18,662 nucleotides of DNA from Oscillospiraceae bacterium (GCA_016295145.1 JAEDLR010000041.1:1-18662); one strand, 5' to 3'. Numbered from the stretch's first letter, positions 6,268 through 14,061 are shown. Notes: generated by a model not told the origin, from the letters alone. Numbers and translations: made by a program.

Positions 6268-8412
6268 TTAGCCTATCAACAAGTGCTTCAGCAGCGTCAG
6301 ATCCACTGCATTGAGTCTGCCGTCGCTATTCATATCGGCAATCGCCGCTTGTTCTGCTGGCAGCGTGCCAATGGTCAGCAGATGCTTTTGCAGCATTACC
6401 ATATCTGCAAGACTGCAGCTTCCGTCCTGATTGATGTCACCGGCGACAGGCTCCGCTTGCTGTGCAGTCACAGCCACGGTATAATTGACACATGACGACT
6501 GATTCAGCGCGCCAAGCGTGACCGTCTCGCCCGCTGCAAAATTCTTCTTGTAAAGCTGATAGGTTACAATCGGATTACCGTCATCGGTAAGCGTATCAGA
6601 AAGCTTGGTCCAGCCGCTGAGCCATGCGGGAATATCCGTAATGCGTGTATCCAGCGCGACATATGCAGAAATATCTGTACCGGCTGTGAAGTTTCCTTCT
6701 TCCCCTGCGTATTTCTTGGAATCACAGGCTGTCTGAATCCACTCTGCACCTTCCAGTGTTTTCGGAATCGAAGTAAAGGTGAATGCACGGTCGCCAAAGA
6801 CATTGCTGCCGGTCTGCTTCTGCATCACAACTGCCCAGTCGGCGGCATTTTCAGAATCGTTGACTGCCAGATTCTTGATATACTTGCCGTCCTCATAGTG
6901 AATCGGTTCAGGTGGCGTGCCGTCACCGATCAGCGTGAAATCGTCAACCATGAGCCAGTTTCCGGCATTGGCATCGGAATAGACTCCGATCTGCACCTTT
7001 CCGGTTGTTACGGCGATATTGTCAATGGAGATCTGCGTCCAACTGTCCATTTTCTTGTTCACACTGACGATTTTGTCATCGCCGCCGTAACCGCGCACAT
7101 AGATGGAAGCACTATTCTGCCCGCCGGTACTCTTGACCCACACCTTCAGCGAATAATTGCCGTTGGGCACTGCCTGCTCCTGCGTCATCGTTGCCTTATA
7201 TGCGTTTGCATCATACTGCTGTGCGCACCAGTTTCCGGTATGACCGCCCTTGCGGTTGCTGTTGCCCGTACCGGAAAACTTCCATCCCGCAAGCGTGGTC
7301 TGTGAAACGCGGTCTGCCTCAAAAGAAGGGTTCAGACAGTAGTTATTGCCCGCACCCACTGACCATTCACCGGTTACTGCATCTAGATTCCACTCGCTCA
7401 GAGAGTTGAACTTTACATCATTGCCATTGACTGTCAACGGCACCCACTGATTATAGCCGATGCCGTTGCCTGCAAAATCGCTCCAACGGTCGCCGCAGAA
7501 CAGCACGGTCTCCTGTTTTGTGCCCTTAACCGTGTAGAAAAATCCGGTCTGTGTCACATGAGAAAAATCCTCGTCAGTGCCTTCCATCACCTTCCAACTG
7601 GAGTAGGGGCCGTAAATACTGTCCGCTACCATATAATAGCTGTGAGAAGCGTTCCATCCATGGAGGTCAGAGGCACAGAAATAATATTTCCCCTTATACT
7701 TAAAGAGGCAGTTTCCCTCACGTCCGCTTCCCTTTGCGACTTCAACAGCAGGTTCCGCATACAGAAAATCCGATGATCTGAGCTTGGAAATATACTGGTG
7801 TCCTCTGCCGCCTTTATTGGAGCAGACGAGATATGCCTGACCGTCATCGTCAACAAACACAGTCTGGTCTCCCGTACCCTGTTTTACAACATTGTCAATA
7901 TAATCCTGTACACGTTCCACCTTGAAGTTACCTGTGGGAGTATCACAGGATGCAAAGAGAATACTGTCGTTGTACTGGGTTACCAGTACGTACTTCTTGG
8001 ACGTGGGGCAATATGCAACGCCCATACGCCCTACCCAGTATGTCCAGCCGAAATCCTTTGTGTCGGCCGTCAGAACATCGTTCTCGAACTTCCAGTTCAC
8101 AAGGTCTTTGGACGAATAACAGGTCACTGACCGAAAGGAAGTGTCACTGACCTTTTTCGTAGGATTTGCCACATAGGTATCGGCACCGTTGTAGTGCACA
8201 CCGTACCAGTAATAGGTATCTCCGAATTGGAATACGCCGCCGCCCTGTGAGTAGATATAGTTGCCGCTTGTGTCTTTCCAAAAGGTGTCGTTTACGATGG
8301 TGTTGGATGCTGCAGATGTCGACATTTCACCGGTCGGCACCTGCATACAAATTGTGGCAAGCATCACGCTGCTGCACAGAACTGAAGCCACTCTTCCGAA
8401 CATATTTTTCAT
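6268..8412 (-). CDS. secreted cellulosomal GH43 galactanase-like enzyme with CBM61-like module and dockerin
   Basis: A 714-residue exoenzyme: signal peptide (1-~28), GH43 five-bladed propeller (~38-345), CBM61-like galactan-binding module (~355-497; NPSFE start, GNWLMVDDFTL end), a further beta-rich accessory domain of unknown role (~510-652) and a C-terminal dockerin (GDINQDGSCSLADM, DMNSDGRLNAVDLTLLKHLL). The usual GH43 catalytic-base Asp near the N-terminus (DP.I) is replaced by SQGGGV, as in subfamily 24 exo-beta-1,3-galactanases. E232 in GREGN is the candidate proton donor, and Q288 (VTQTGF) is a candidate for the unusual Gln seen in that subfamily. Galactan or arabinogalactan side chains of pectin are the likely substrate. 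The start at MKNM was preferred because GGGGG lies 7 nt upstream and a signal peptide follows. The next gene, divergent, encodes a sugar-responsive regulator. Subfamily 34 is an alternative. Confidence 0.85.
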   Translation of the reverse strand: MKNMFGRVASVLCSSVMLATICMQVPTGEMSTSAASNTIVNDTFWKDTSGNYIYSQGGGVFQFGDTYYWYGVHYNGADTYVANPTKKVSDTSFRSVTCYSSKDLVNWKFENDVLTADTKDFGWTYWVGRMGVAYCPTSKKYVLVTQYNDSILFASCDTPTGNFKVERVQDYIDNVVKQGTGDQTVFVDDDGQAYLVCSNKGGRGHQYISKLRSSDFLYAEPAVEVAKGSGREGNCLFKYKGKYYFCASDLHGWNASHSYYMVADSIYGPYSSWKVMEGTDEDFSHVTQTGFFYTVKGTKQETVLFCGDRWSDFAGNGIGYNQWVPLTVNGNDVKFNSLSEWNLDAVTGEWSVGAGNNYCLNPSFEADRVSQTTLAGWKFSGTGNSNRKGGHTGNWCAQQYDANAYKATMTQEQAVPNGNYSLKVWVKSTGGQNSASIYVRGYGGDDKIVSVNKKMDSWTQISIDNIAVTTGKVQIGVYSDANAGNWLMVDDFTLIGDGTPPEPIHYEDGKYIKNLAVNDSENAADWAVVMQKQTGSNVFGDRAFTFTSIPKTLEGAEWIQTACDSKKYAGEEGNFTAGTDISAYVALDTRITDIPAWLSGWTKLSDTLTDDGNPIVTYQLYKKNFAAGETVTLGALNQSSCVNYTVAVTAQQAEPVAGDINQDGSCSLADMVMLQKHLLTIGTLPAEQAAIADMNSDGRLNAVDLTLLKHLLIG

Positions 8413-8427
8413 CTGATTTCCCCCTGT
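8407..8427 (-). promoter_or_regulatory. GH43 translation-initiation segment shared with the PL11 gene
   Basis: This 21-nt stretch, covering the G5 ribosome binding site, spacer, start codon and second codon, matches the PL11 initiation segment at 13778-13798 in all but one base. Neither the CE4 nor the GH25 gene has it. GGGGG can pair with the 16S CCUCC end through G-U pairs. Confidence 0.55.
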
Positions 8428-8504
8428 TCTTATGGGCACAATGCAGCGTCCGGCAGGAAGGGGTCTGCTTTTGCTACGCTGTACCATTCGTAGTTTGTAC
8501 CAAT

Positions 8505-8533
8505 ATTATACATCCCGGAATAGAAAACCACAA
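8505..8533 (-). promoter_or_regulatory. sigma-A promoter of the GH43 gene
   Basis: On the minus strand TTGTGG (8533-8528), a 17-bp spacer and a consensus TATAAT (8510-8505) give a start near 8498 and an 86-nt leader. The -35 lies 44 bp from the -35 of the divergent regulator, leaving room for shared operators. Confidence 0.65.
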
Positions 8534-8561
8534 TGCAGTATCGTCTCAAAAACATGATGTA

Positions 8562-8606
8562 TTTGTTCAACGTCACATTGACAAAGCGGGCAAATCATGA
8601 TATACT
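8562..8606 (+). promoter_or_regulatory. consensus promoter of the hybrid regulator with overlapping inverted repeat
   Basis: Perfect TTGACA (8578-8583), a 17-bp spacer and TATACT (8601-8606) predict a start near 8613. An imperfect inverted repeat TTTGTTCAA ... TTGACAAA (8562-8585, one bulged base) covers the -35 and could be an autoregulatory operator; it also contains GTCA-CAT-TGAC. Confidence 0.7.
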
Positions 8607-8631
8607 GAAGCAGAAGAAGGGAGGCAGGCAT

Positions 8632-10827
8632 ATGCAGGCAGTCGGAAAAATCGGCGTGCTGATGCCGGAAATCGCAGATCCGCTGGACTATGAGCTTCTG
8701 CGCGGAATCAGGGCACAGGCACTAAAATTGGGTTATGATGTGATGATATATTCCGGTATTTACAATTCACAAACAGATACAGTGCATGACGAGTATTCAA
8801 AAGGATTAGAAAACATTTACACGCTGATTGGCAAATCACAGCTTGACGGTATCCTGTTCCCGGTTGACAATTTCCGCGATCCTCCGCTGATTCAACAGAT
8901 TGAGCAGATGCTCGTACAGAGTCATATTCCCTGTCTGATACTGGGCGAGGAGTGCCCGCCGCTTCAGAGCATTTATCCGCGGCAGCAGGAAAGCATCCGG
9001 CTGCTTACAAAGCATCTGATCGAAGCACACGGGTGCAGGCGGCTCTATTGTATTACCGGATTCCCCGATCACCATTCCTCGGCAGAGCGCGCCGCCGGGT
9101 TTCGGCAGGCGATGCACGAAGCGAGATTGCCCGTTTCCGAATCTGATATTTTCTACGGACATTTCTGGAAGGAGATTCCACGAAAAATCGGGCAGCAGAT
9201 TGCCGACGGCACACTGGAACAGCCTGACGGCATCGTTTGCACAAGCGACTCGATGGCGATTGCGCTGATCGAATCGCTGCATGAAAAGGGCATACGCGTG
9301 CCGGATGATATCTGTGTCACCGGCTACGACGGGAGTTGGAATGCATGGCTTTTCCAGCCATCCGTTACGACGGCATCCGGCAGAGAACAGCAGTACGGTG
9401 AGGATGCAGTTTTGCAGCTTTATGAGATGATGACCGGTGTTTCAGTGGGCTATTCCGCAACGCAGCAGCCCATCCGCTATGGCGGAAGCTGCGGCTGCCA
9501 GGCGCAGGAAAACAATGTGGAAACATGGATTCTGAAACAAAGTTTCATGACACAGCTCCAACATTCAACCGCAAACAAGCAATTCCTGACCGCCAATCTG
9601 ATCGACCGCCTGCGGGGCGCAGAAAGTCTTGAAGAATGGGCAAAGGCGGTTGATCATGTGGGGCATATTCTCCCTAGCTGGCACTGGCTGGATATTTGTC
9701 TCTGCAATGACTGGTGCGCCGACGCAGACAATCCGGCACTTTTCCGGCAGCGCGGCTTTTCTGATAAAATGCTGCTTGTCCTTTCAAAACGACGCGGCAA
9801 GAACGAAGCCTCCATGTGCCTGTTTCCGACCGTGCAGATTCTTCCGGCACTGGCACAGCCCCATGAACCGCAGCTCATTCTGTTGAATTCGCTCCACGGC
9901 CACGGTCAGATTTTCGGATATCTGGCAACAGCCTATGATGATGTTGCGGAGATTCAGGCAGATGCATTGTTCATTCACTGGTGCGATGCCGCTGCCAACG
10001 GACTGTACGCCGTGCAGCAGCGGATCAATACCGCGAAAATGCGTGCGCAGATCGAGCTGCTGACTGTGCACGATCCGGAAACCGGACTCTACAATCGGCG
10101 CGGTCTTGCAGAGCGTTTACCGCAGATATTGCATGAAGCAAAACAACTTGACAGTGCGGCGCAGATCCTGCTGCTAACATATCTTGAAACGGCGCAGAAA
10201 ACGGGATACGAACCTGCACAACTGTTTGCAAGCGCCCTGCGGCATTCCGCACCGGAGAAGGCGGTATGTGCGCGGATACAAGATAAGCTGTTTACGGTCA
10301 TGTTTCCGCAAACGCTTGCCGATGCGGAGGAGCTTACTTCACGAGTGGCTCAGCGTTTTGAAAAGCTGCTGGGGCATTCATCGGTGCTGGTTCACTCTGC
10401 TCTTACGCTGGATCACATCACCCTCAGTGAGGCGCAACAGCGTATTTCCGCCGCCGCCGATGCGCTGATGCAGCAGGTAGCCCTATCGGGCAGCGGGTTT
10501 GACTACAAGGAACTGCTTGCGCGTTTGCGCCGTGAAATCGCAGCCGAGCCGCAGCATGACTGGAATATTGCGGAAATGGCACGTTCTGTGGGGATCAGCC
10601 GAGGGCATTTGCAGCGGCTGTATAAGCAGTATTTCGGCATTAGCTGCATGGAGGATATCATCGAACTGCGCCTGAACCGCGCAAAGGAACTGCTCACCTA
10701 CACCAATCTGCGCATCCAGGAAATTGCGATGCAATGCGGCTACAATAACGAGTCACATTTCATGCGGCAATTCAAGGATCGCCTCGGCATGACGGCAGTA
10801 CAATACCGAACACAAGCAAAAAATTGA
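8632..10827 (+). CDS. hybrid regulator: periplasmic-binding-protein-fold sensor, degenerate GGDEF, AraC DNA-binding domain
   Basis: A 731-residue cytoplasmic protein with no signal peptide or membrane helix. Residues ~5-300 match the sugar-sensor half of LacI/GalR regulators (KIGVLMPEIADPLDYELLRGI; DGIVCTSDSMAIALIESL; PDDICVTGYDG), without the LacI N-terminal DNA-binding head. Residues ~300-470 are an unassigned linker region. Residues ~478-625 look like a GGDEF domain (HDPETGLYNRRGL at 480), but the signature loop reads QDKLF (550-554), so c-di-GMP synthesis is not expected. Residues 635-731 are a complete AraC double helix-turn-helix (NIAEMARSVGISRGHLQRLY; IQEIAMQCGYNNESHFMRQF). DNA binding has thus moved from the LacI head to an AraC tail. 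Start at 8632: GGGAGG upstream, and an upstream in-frame extension would overlap the promoter. It probably senses a pectin- or galactan-derived sugar and controls the divergent GH43 gene. Confidence 0.85.
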   Translation: MQAVGKIGVLMPEIADPLDYELLRGIRAQALKLGYDVMIYSGIYNSQTDTVHDEYSKGLENIYTLIGKSQLDGILFPVDNFRDPPLIQQIEQMLVQSHIPCLILGEECPPLQSIYPRQQESIRLLTKHLIEAHGCRRLYCITGFPDHHSSAERAAGFRQAMHEARLPVSESDIFYGHFWKEIPRKIGQQIADGTLEQPDGIVCTSDSMAIALIESLHEKGIRVPDDICVTGYDGSWNAWLFQPSVTTASGREQQYGEDAVLQLYEMMTGVSVGYSATQQPIRYGGSCGCQAQENNVETWILKQSFMTQLQHSTANKQFLTANLIDRLRGAESLEEWAKAVDHVGHILPSWHWLDICLCNDWCADADNPALFRQRGFSDKMLLVLSKRRGKNEASMCLFPTVQILPALAQPHEPQLILLNSLHGHGQIFGYLATAYDDVAEIQADALFIHWCDAAANGLYAVQQRINTAKMRAQIELLTVHDPETGLYNRRGLAERLPQILHEAKQLDSAAQILLLTYLETAQKTGYEPAQLFASALRHSAPEKAVCARIQDKLFTVMFPQTLADAEELTSRVAQRFEKLLGHSSVLVHSALTLDHITLSEAQQRISAAADALMQQVALSGSGFDYKELLARLRREIAAEPQHDWNIAEMARSVGISRGHLQRLYKQYFGISCMEDIIELRLNRAKELLTYTNLRIQEIAMQCGYNNESHFMRQFKDRLGMTAVQYRTQAKN

Positions 10828-10860
10828 CCCGTCTGTTTTTGCAGACGGGTTCATTTTATT
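10827..10860. terminator. bidirectional terminator between convergent regulator genes
   Basis: ACCCGTCTG (10827-10835) and CAGACGGGT (10842-10850) form a 9-bp stem with a TTTTTG loop. The plus tail is TCATTTTATT; the minus tail is CAATTTTTTG. The stem starts at the last base of the hybrid regulator stop codon, and the tail overlaps the end of the convergent AraC gene, so the two transcripts share it. Confidence 0.75.
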
Positions 10861-11581
10861 CAGGATAATAATTCGCAAGATCGCGCAGAAATTCCTGTGT
10901 ATCCGCATAACCGGCGAGCTGTGCGGCTTCTTCATCAGTCACATCGCCGTTTTGCATACGCTTTTTGCCGTATCCCAAAATGCTGCGGCGGATGTCCTTC
11001 TCAAATGCGATTCCGAACTGCGCCTGATATGCCGTTTCAAACTGTTCCGGCGTGACGGACAATTCCGCTGCAAACCGTGCCGCTGTAAAGTTGTCAAAGG
11101 GCTTGCGGTAAATGCTTTGCTGAATCCATTGCAAGCGCGCAGCGAGATCCGCTTTGGGTGGCGTGATTTGCTCTGCAATCTGAAAGAGCAGCATTCGGAA
11201 TTGTAAATCGACAACCTCCTGCCGGAATTGATGGGCGGAATAGAATTCAAAATTGATATCGTGCAGCAGCTTGGAAAGCGCATTGCTGTTTTTCAGCGTG
11301 ATCGGCGTATTCAGCGGGATTTGCAGATCAGAAAGCAGCTTTTTCTCTGATTCATCCGGCTCAAAGTGCATCCAGTCATCAACGTACTGTACACCGTCTG
11401 CGCCGTAGTCTTGGGGATGCTCTGCGGTGTAGAGCATCATGGTTCCGGCGGCGAATCCCTGTCCGTCAATACGGCACGGCGTCTTGATCAGCAGAAACAG
11501 CCAGTCACCTGCACCCTCCGGTCTGATGATATGGAAGGCTGCATCGTGAACATGATGCCAGCCGATTTCGTCCATACGCAT
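10856..11581 (-). CDS. AraC-type regulator with a shortened C-terminus
   Basis: A 241-residue protein with an AraC-like cupin sensor domain (~1-130; FHIIRPEGAGDWLFLLIKTPCRI, QYVDDWMHFEP) and a helical DNA-binding domain (~150-241). The first helix-turn-helix is recognisable (FTAARFAAELSVTPEQFETAYQAQFG). The second (VTDEEAAQLAGYADTQEFLRDLANYYPE) stops about ten residues short of the usual FKxxxGxSPxxYR ending. The ATG at 11581 is preferred: GGAGG lies 8 nt before it, but only 2 nt before the ATG at 11587. The gene sits immediately downstream of the PL11 lyase with its own promoter, so it is a candidate regulator of the pectin genes. DNA binding may be weakened, or the family may simply be divergent. 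Confidence 0.75.
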   Translation of the reverse strand: MRMDEIGWHHVHDAAFHIIRPEGAGDWLFLLIKTPCRIDGQGFAAGTMMLYTAEHPQDYGADGVQYVDDWMHFEPDESEKKLLSDLQIPLNTPITLKNSNALSKLLHDINFEFYSAHQFRQEVVDLQFRMLLFQIAEQITPPKADLAARLQWIQQSIYRKPFDNFTAARFAAELSVTPEQFETAYQAQFGIAFEKDIRRSILGYGKKRMQNGDVTDEEAAQLAGYADTQEFLRDLANYYPE

Positions 11582-11612
11582 ATGCATCGCCTCCTTCGAT
11601 CAGGGTACTTCT

Positions 11613-11641
11613 ATGATACCATAATCCGTTGCATTTGTCAA
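11613..11641 (-). promoter_or_regulatory. sigma-A promoter of the AraC-type regulator
   Basis: On the minus strand TTGACA (11641-11636), a 17-bp spacer and TATCAT (11618-11613). The -35 directly follows the U-tract of the PL11 terminator, sharing its last base, so termination and initiation are packed together. Confidence 0.7.
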
Positions 11642-11674
11642 GAAAAAGTCCCGTCCGACAAAGCAGACGGGACT
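11641..11674 (-). terminator. terminator of the PL11 lyase gene
   Basis: Nine-base arms AGTCCCGTC (11647-11655) and GACGGGACT (11666-11674) form a stable hairpin. On the minus strand it is followed by TTTTTCTTG. It lies 37 bp past the PL11 stop codon. Confidence 0.78.
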
Positions 11675-11710
11675 AGGAAATGAGGAGGATTCTTCCAGAG
11701 TACCGCAGGA

Positions 11711-13783
11711 TTATCCGGCAGCCTTTGGAAGGATTGAAATAGCTGGTGTCTGTGGCATTTCCATGCCGGTACCGAGATAGTAATCCAGCATATGGGACTG
11801 GAAATAGCCCTTTGCGGTCATGCAGTTGCGGTAACAGGGATTCTGGGCGAGGCAATAGAGCCGCGTATCGGTCGGCGCAGTGGTTTCGATGATCACCAGC
11901 TTTGAAAAATCGCTGCTGGTCATGATGACCTCCTCGCGCCAGTCTCCTGTGATATCAGCATAGAACATTGGTGCACCGCGTGTTGCTCCAGTGCAGTCAG
12001 TGATCTTCCACGGCGAAAGCAGGCGTTCCACACCGCCGGTCTGATAATTGTATTTTTCAAATTTCTTGTCATTGTAGGATTCCGAGAGCAGGTCGCCGTC
12101 CCACCAGAGCCGAATGCAGGGATACAGCGCGTTATCTCCGATGCGTGTGCCGTCATAGTTATAAAGCCCTTGGAATGACCACACTTCAAAGCCGTCGCGA
12201 GTCGGGTCAATATCGCCGATATTGCCGCGCCCGACATCTGCAGTGCCTTCCTGCGCGTAATTTGTCCAGAGCATCTCGCCGGTGGAGGCGTTGTAAAAGT
12301 ATTCCAGCAAGCCAAACTGATTGTTCTGCTGAATGCCGTAGCCGTACATTTCTTTTCCATTGTTTGCGTTGCAGAATGCACCGACAAACCAGCGGTCACC
12401 GTGTACAATATCGTCAATGTGATACCGCAGCGAGCCATCCCCGTTGAGACAGTAGCCCATGTGCAGCACCTCGTCTTTGCCGTCGTAGTCCACATCGGCA
12501 ACACGAATCTGATGCGCTTCTGCGTATCCGTTTTTGTACTCGGTACGGTCGCTGAAAAGCACTTCATTTTTATATTTCCAGTGCATTTTGAATGTACCGG
12601 TTTCATCAAAGCCGAATGCCGCAGTGACGCTGTTAAAGGTTTTGTCTGCGTTGCGGTTTTTCATCCAGCAGACAACGCTCGGGCGCACACCGTCAAGATA
12701 ACCAATCTCCATCATACAGGCCAGCGGGCCCGTTGCCACATAATCGTCCGGCACGGGTGTGGATGCTTTCAGCCCACCGGTTCTGCCGTCAATTACCGCA
12801 ATTTCCTGTGCAGTCGTATTGGAATTGTGATACTGTGAACCGTCACCAAAGGTCACGCCGTCCGCGATGCGCAACAGAATGTCTGCAATGCCGTCGCAGT
12901 CCATGTCGTAGACCGTGACGCCGTCCCACATTCCCACATCAATTGCGGAAGGCCCGGGAGAGATGTTGTTTTTGTTTTCGCTGTTATATCCCAGGTCGAT
13001 CGTGTAAAGATAGGTGCCGTCATTGAGATAGGCTTCCAGCTTCTGGTGATTGTCGGTGTTGCGGTCAACGAGATAATCGTAATTGCCGTCGCCATTGAAA
13101 TCGCCGACCCAGACAAAGTGAATCTGACTACCTTGCTTGATATTGACGATGCGTACATTCGCCGTAGAATTGGCTGCAAGCGTATCGCTGCCGTCTGTGT
13201 CAAATTCCTGCCCGCCGATCACCGCTTTGACCGTGTAGGTATTGTTCTTCTGGAGATTTGCTTTTGTATCGGTAAAGTTCGTGCCGCCGGTCAGGGGCGC
13301 ATCGTTGATTTTTTCCGTTTTACCGTCTGTTGTCCGATAGACATTGAATGCAATATCCTGTGGGTCATCAGCAAGCAATCGCCAGCTCACAAATACGCCG
13401 CTGCCGTTGCTGACCGCACTGACGCCGCGGCTGAGATATTCCATCTGACGGCTGCCGGAAAGTGCCGGTGTTTCCGGATCTGTATAGTAGTTCTCCGGGA
13501 ATTCCGTGATCTTTGCCAGCAAATAATCGCTGAGCATTGCAGCATCTGCGAGATCCGCTTTTCCGTCTGCCGTCACATCGGCAATCCCCGCAGTCAGCGT
13601 ATCCATACCGTTCTTCAATCCGCGCTTTAAGAGCGTCAGGTCGCGTCCGTCCAGTACGCCGTTCCTGTCCAGATCACCACGCAGATATGGCTGTGCTTCC
13701 GCAGAAACATTCGCCGGAACGGTGCTGCACAGCATCATCCATGCACTTGCAAGTGCAGCGATTTTTCTCGCTTGTTGTTTCAT
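11711..13783 (-). CDS. secreted cellulosomal rhamnogalacturonan lyase, PL11, with N-terminal dockerin
   Basis: A 690-residue enzyme: signal peptide (1-~28), two-repeat dockerin (~36-92; GDLDRNGVLDGRDLTLLKRGL and DVTADGKADLADAAMLSDYLL) and a PL11 catalytic domain (~110-690). The PL11 opening RQMEYLSRGVSAVSNGSGVFVSWRLL (from 112) is characteristic of the family, as are the repeated calcium-type loops of its beta-propeller (VGDFNGDGNYDYLVDRN, YDMDCDGIADILLRIADG, ADVDYDGKDEVL). PL11 enzymes cleave rhamnogalacturonan I by beta-elimination. The start at MKQQ has GGGGG 7 nt upstream and begins the signal peptide; the in-frame extension upstream runs through the promoter and is not used. The dockerin implies incorporation into a cellulosome. 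Together with the GH43 enzyme it points to degradation of pectin hairy regions. Confidence 0.92.
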   Translation of the reverse strand: MKQQARKIAALASAWMMLCSTVPANVSAEAQPYLRGDLDRNGVLDGRDLTLLKRGLKNGMDTLTAGIADVTADGKADLADAAMLSDYLLAKITEFPENYYTDPETPALSGSRQMEYLSRGVSAVSNGSGVFVSWRLLADDPQDIAFNVYRTTDGKTEKINDAPLTGGTNFTDTKANLQKNNTYTVKAVIGGQEFDTDGSDTLAANSTANVRIVNIKQGSQIHFVWVGDFNGDGNYDYLVDRNTDNHQKLEAYLNDGTYLYTIDLGYNSENKNNISPGPSAIDVGMWDGVTVYDMDCDGIADILLRIADGVTFGDGSQYHNSNTTAQEIAVIDGRTGGLKASTPVPDDYVATGPLACMMEIGYLDGVRPSVVCWMKNRNADKTFNSVTAAFGFDETGTFKMHWKYKNEVLFSDRTEYKNGYAEAHQIRVADVDYDGKDEVLHMGYCLNGDGSLRYHIDDIVHGDRWFVGAFCNANNGKEMYGYGIQQNNQFGLLEYFYNASTGEMLWTNYAQEGTADVGRGNIGDIDPTRDGFEVWSFQGLYNYDGTRIGDNALYPCIRLWWDGDLLSESYNDKKFEKYNYQTGGVERLLSPWKITDCTGATRGAPMFYADITGDWREEVIMTSSDFSKLVIIETTAPTDTRLYCLAQNPCYRNCMTAKGYFQSHMLDYYLGTGMEMPQTPAISILPKAAG

Positions 13784-13798
13784 CTGATTACCCCCTGT
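13778..13798 (-). promoter_or_regulatory. PL11 translation-initiation segment shared with the GH43 gene
   Basis: The copy of the segment at 8407-8427, with 20 of 21 bases identical, spanning the GGGGG ribosome binding site, spacer and first two codons. Identity does not extend further upstream into the leader. Confidence 0.55.
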
Positions 13799-13828
13799 CC
13801 GATTCAGCATTTCACTGATTCTTGCTTT

Positions 13829-13857
13829 ATTGTACACGATTCCTTCAGATGTTGCAA
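13829..13857 (-). promoter_or_regulatory. promoter of the PL11 gene
   Basis: On the minus strand TTGCAA (13857-13852), a 17-bp spacer and TACAAT (13834-13829) give a start near 13822 and a leader of about 40 nt. Confidence 0.6.
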
Positions 13858-14024
13858 TGATGTATTTGCGCAACGGGCTGACATATTGCCCCAAGATGGT
13901 ATCACGGCACGCTACCGCAGACGGTGCTGTGTTCCCCGTGAATGCCCATGCAGCACATAGCACGCAGGATATGCTTCATGTTCTGCTTTCTCTGTTCCGC
14001 CGTTTCATAAACAGTCAAAATGCC
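13858..14024. other. intergenic region with no gene seen
   Basis: Between the PL11 promoter and the terminator of the GH25 gene there is no open frame with a ribosome binding site on either strand. A plus-strand frame crosses the region, but it starts inside the PL11 promoter and runs through the terminator hairpin. A regulator site for PL11 could lie here, but none is obvious by eye. Confidence 0.4.
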
Positions 14025-14061
14025 TCTGAAAACAGAAAAAACCGGTTATCAAACCGGTTTT
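14025..14061 (-). terminator. terminator of the cohesin-GH25 gene
   Basis: Perfect 10-bp arms AAAACCGGTT (14038-14047) and AACCGGTTTT (14052-14061) with loop ATCA. On the minus strand the hairpin runs into TTTTTTCTGTTTTC. It is 140 bp past the stop codon, so the transcript has an unusually long 3' untranslated part in which I see no gene. Confidence 0.75.

Noticed and set aside
13046..13630. Plus-strand open frame opposite the PL11 and dockerin region
   Set aside because: Shadow of a well-supported PL11 gene; no start signal.
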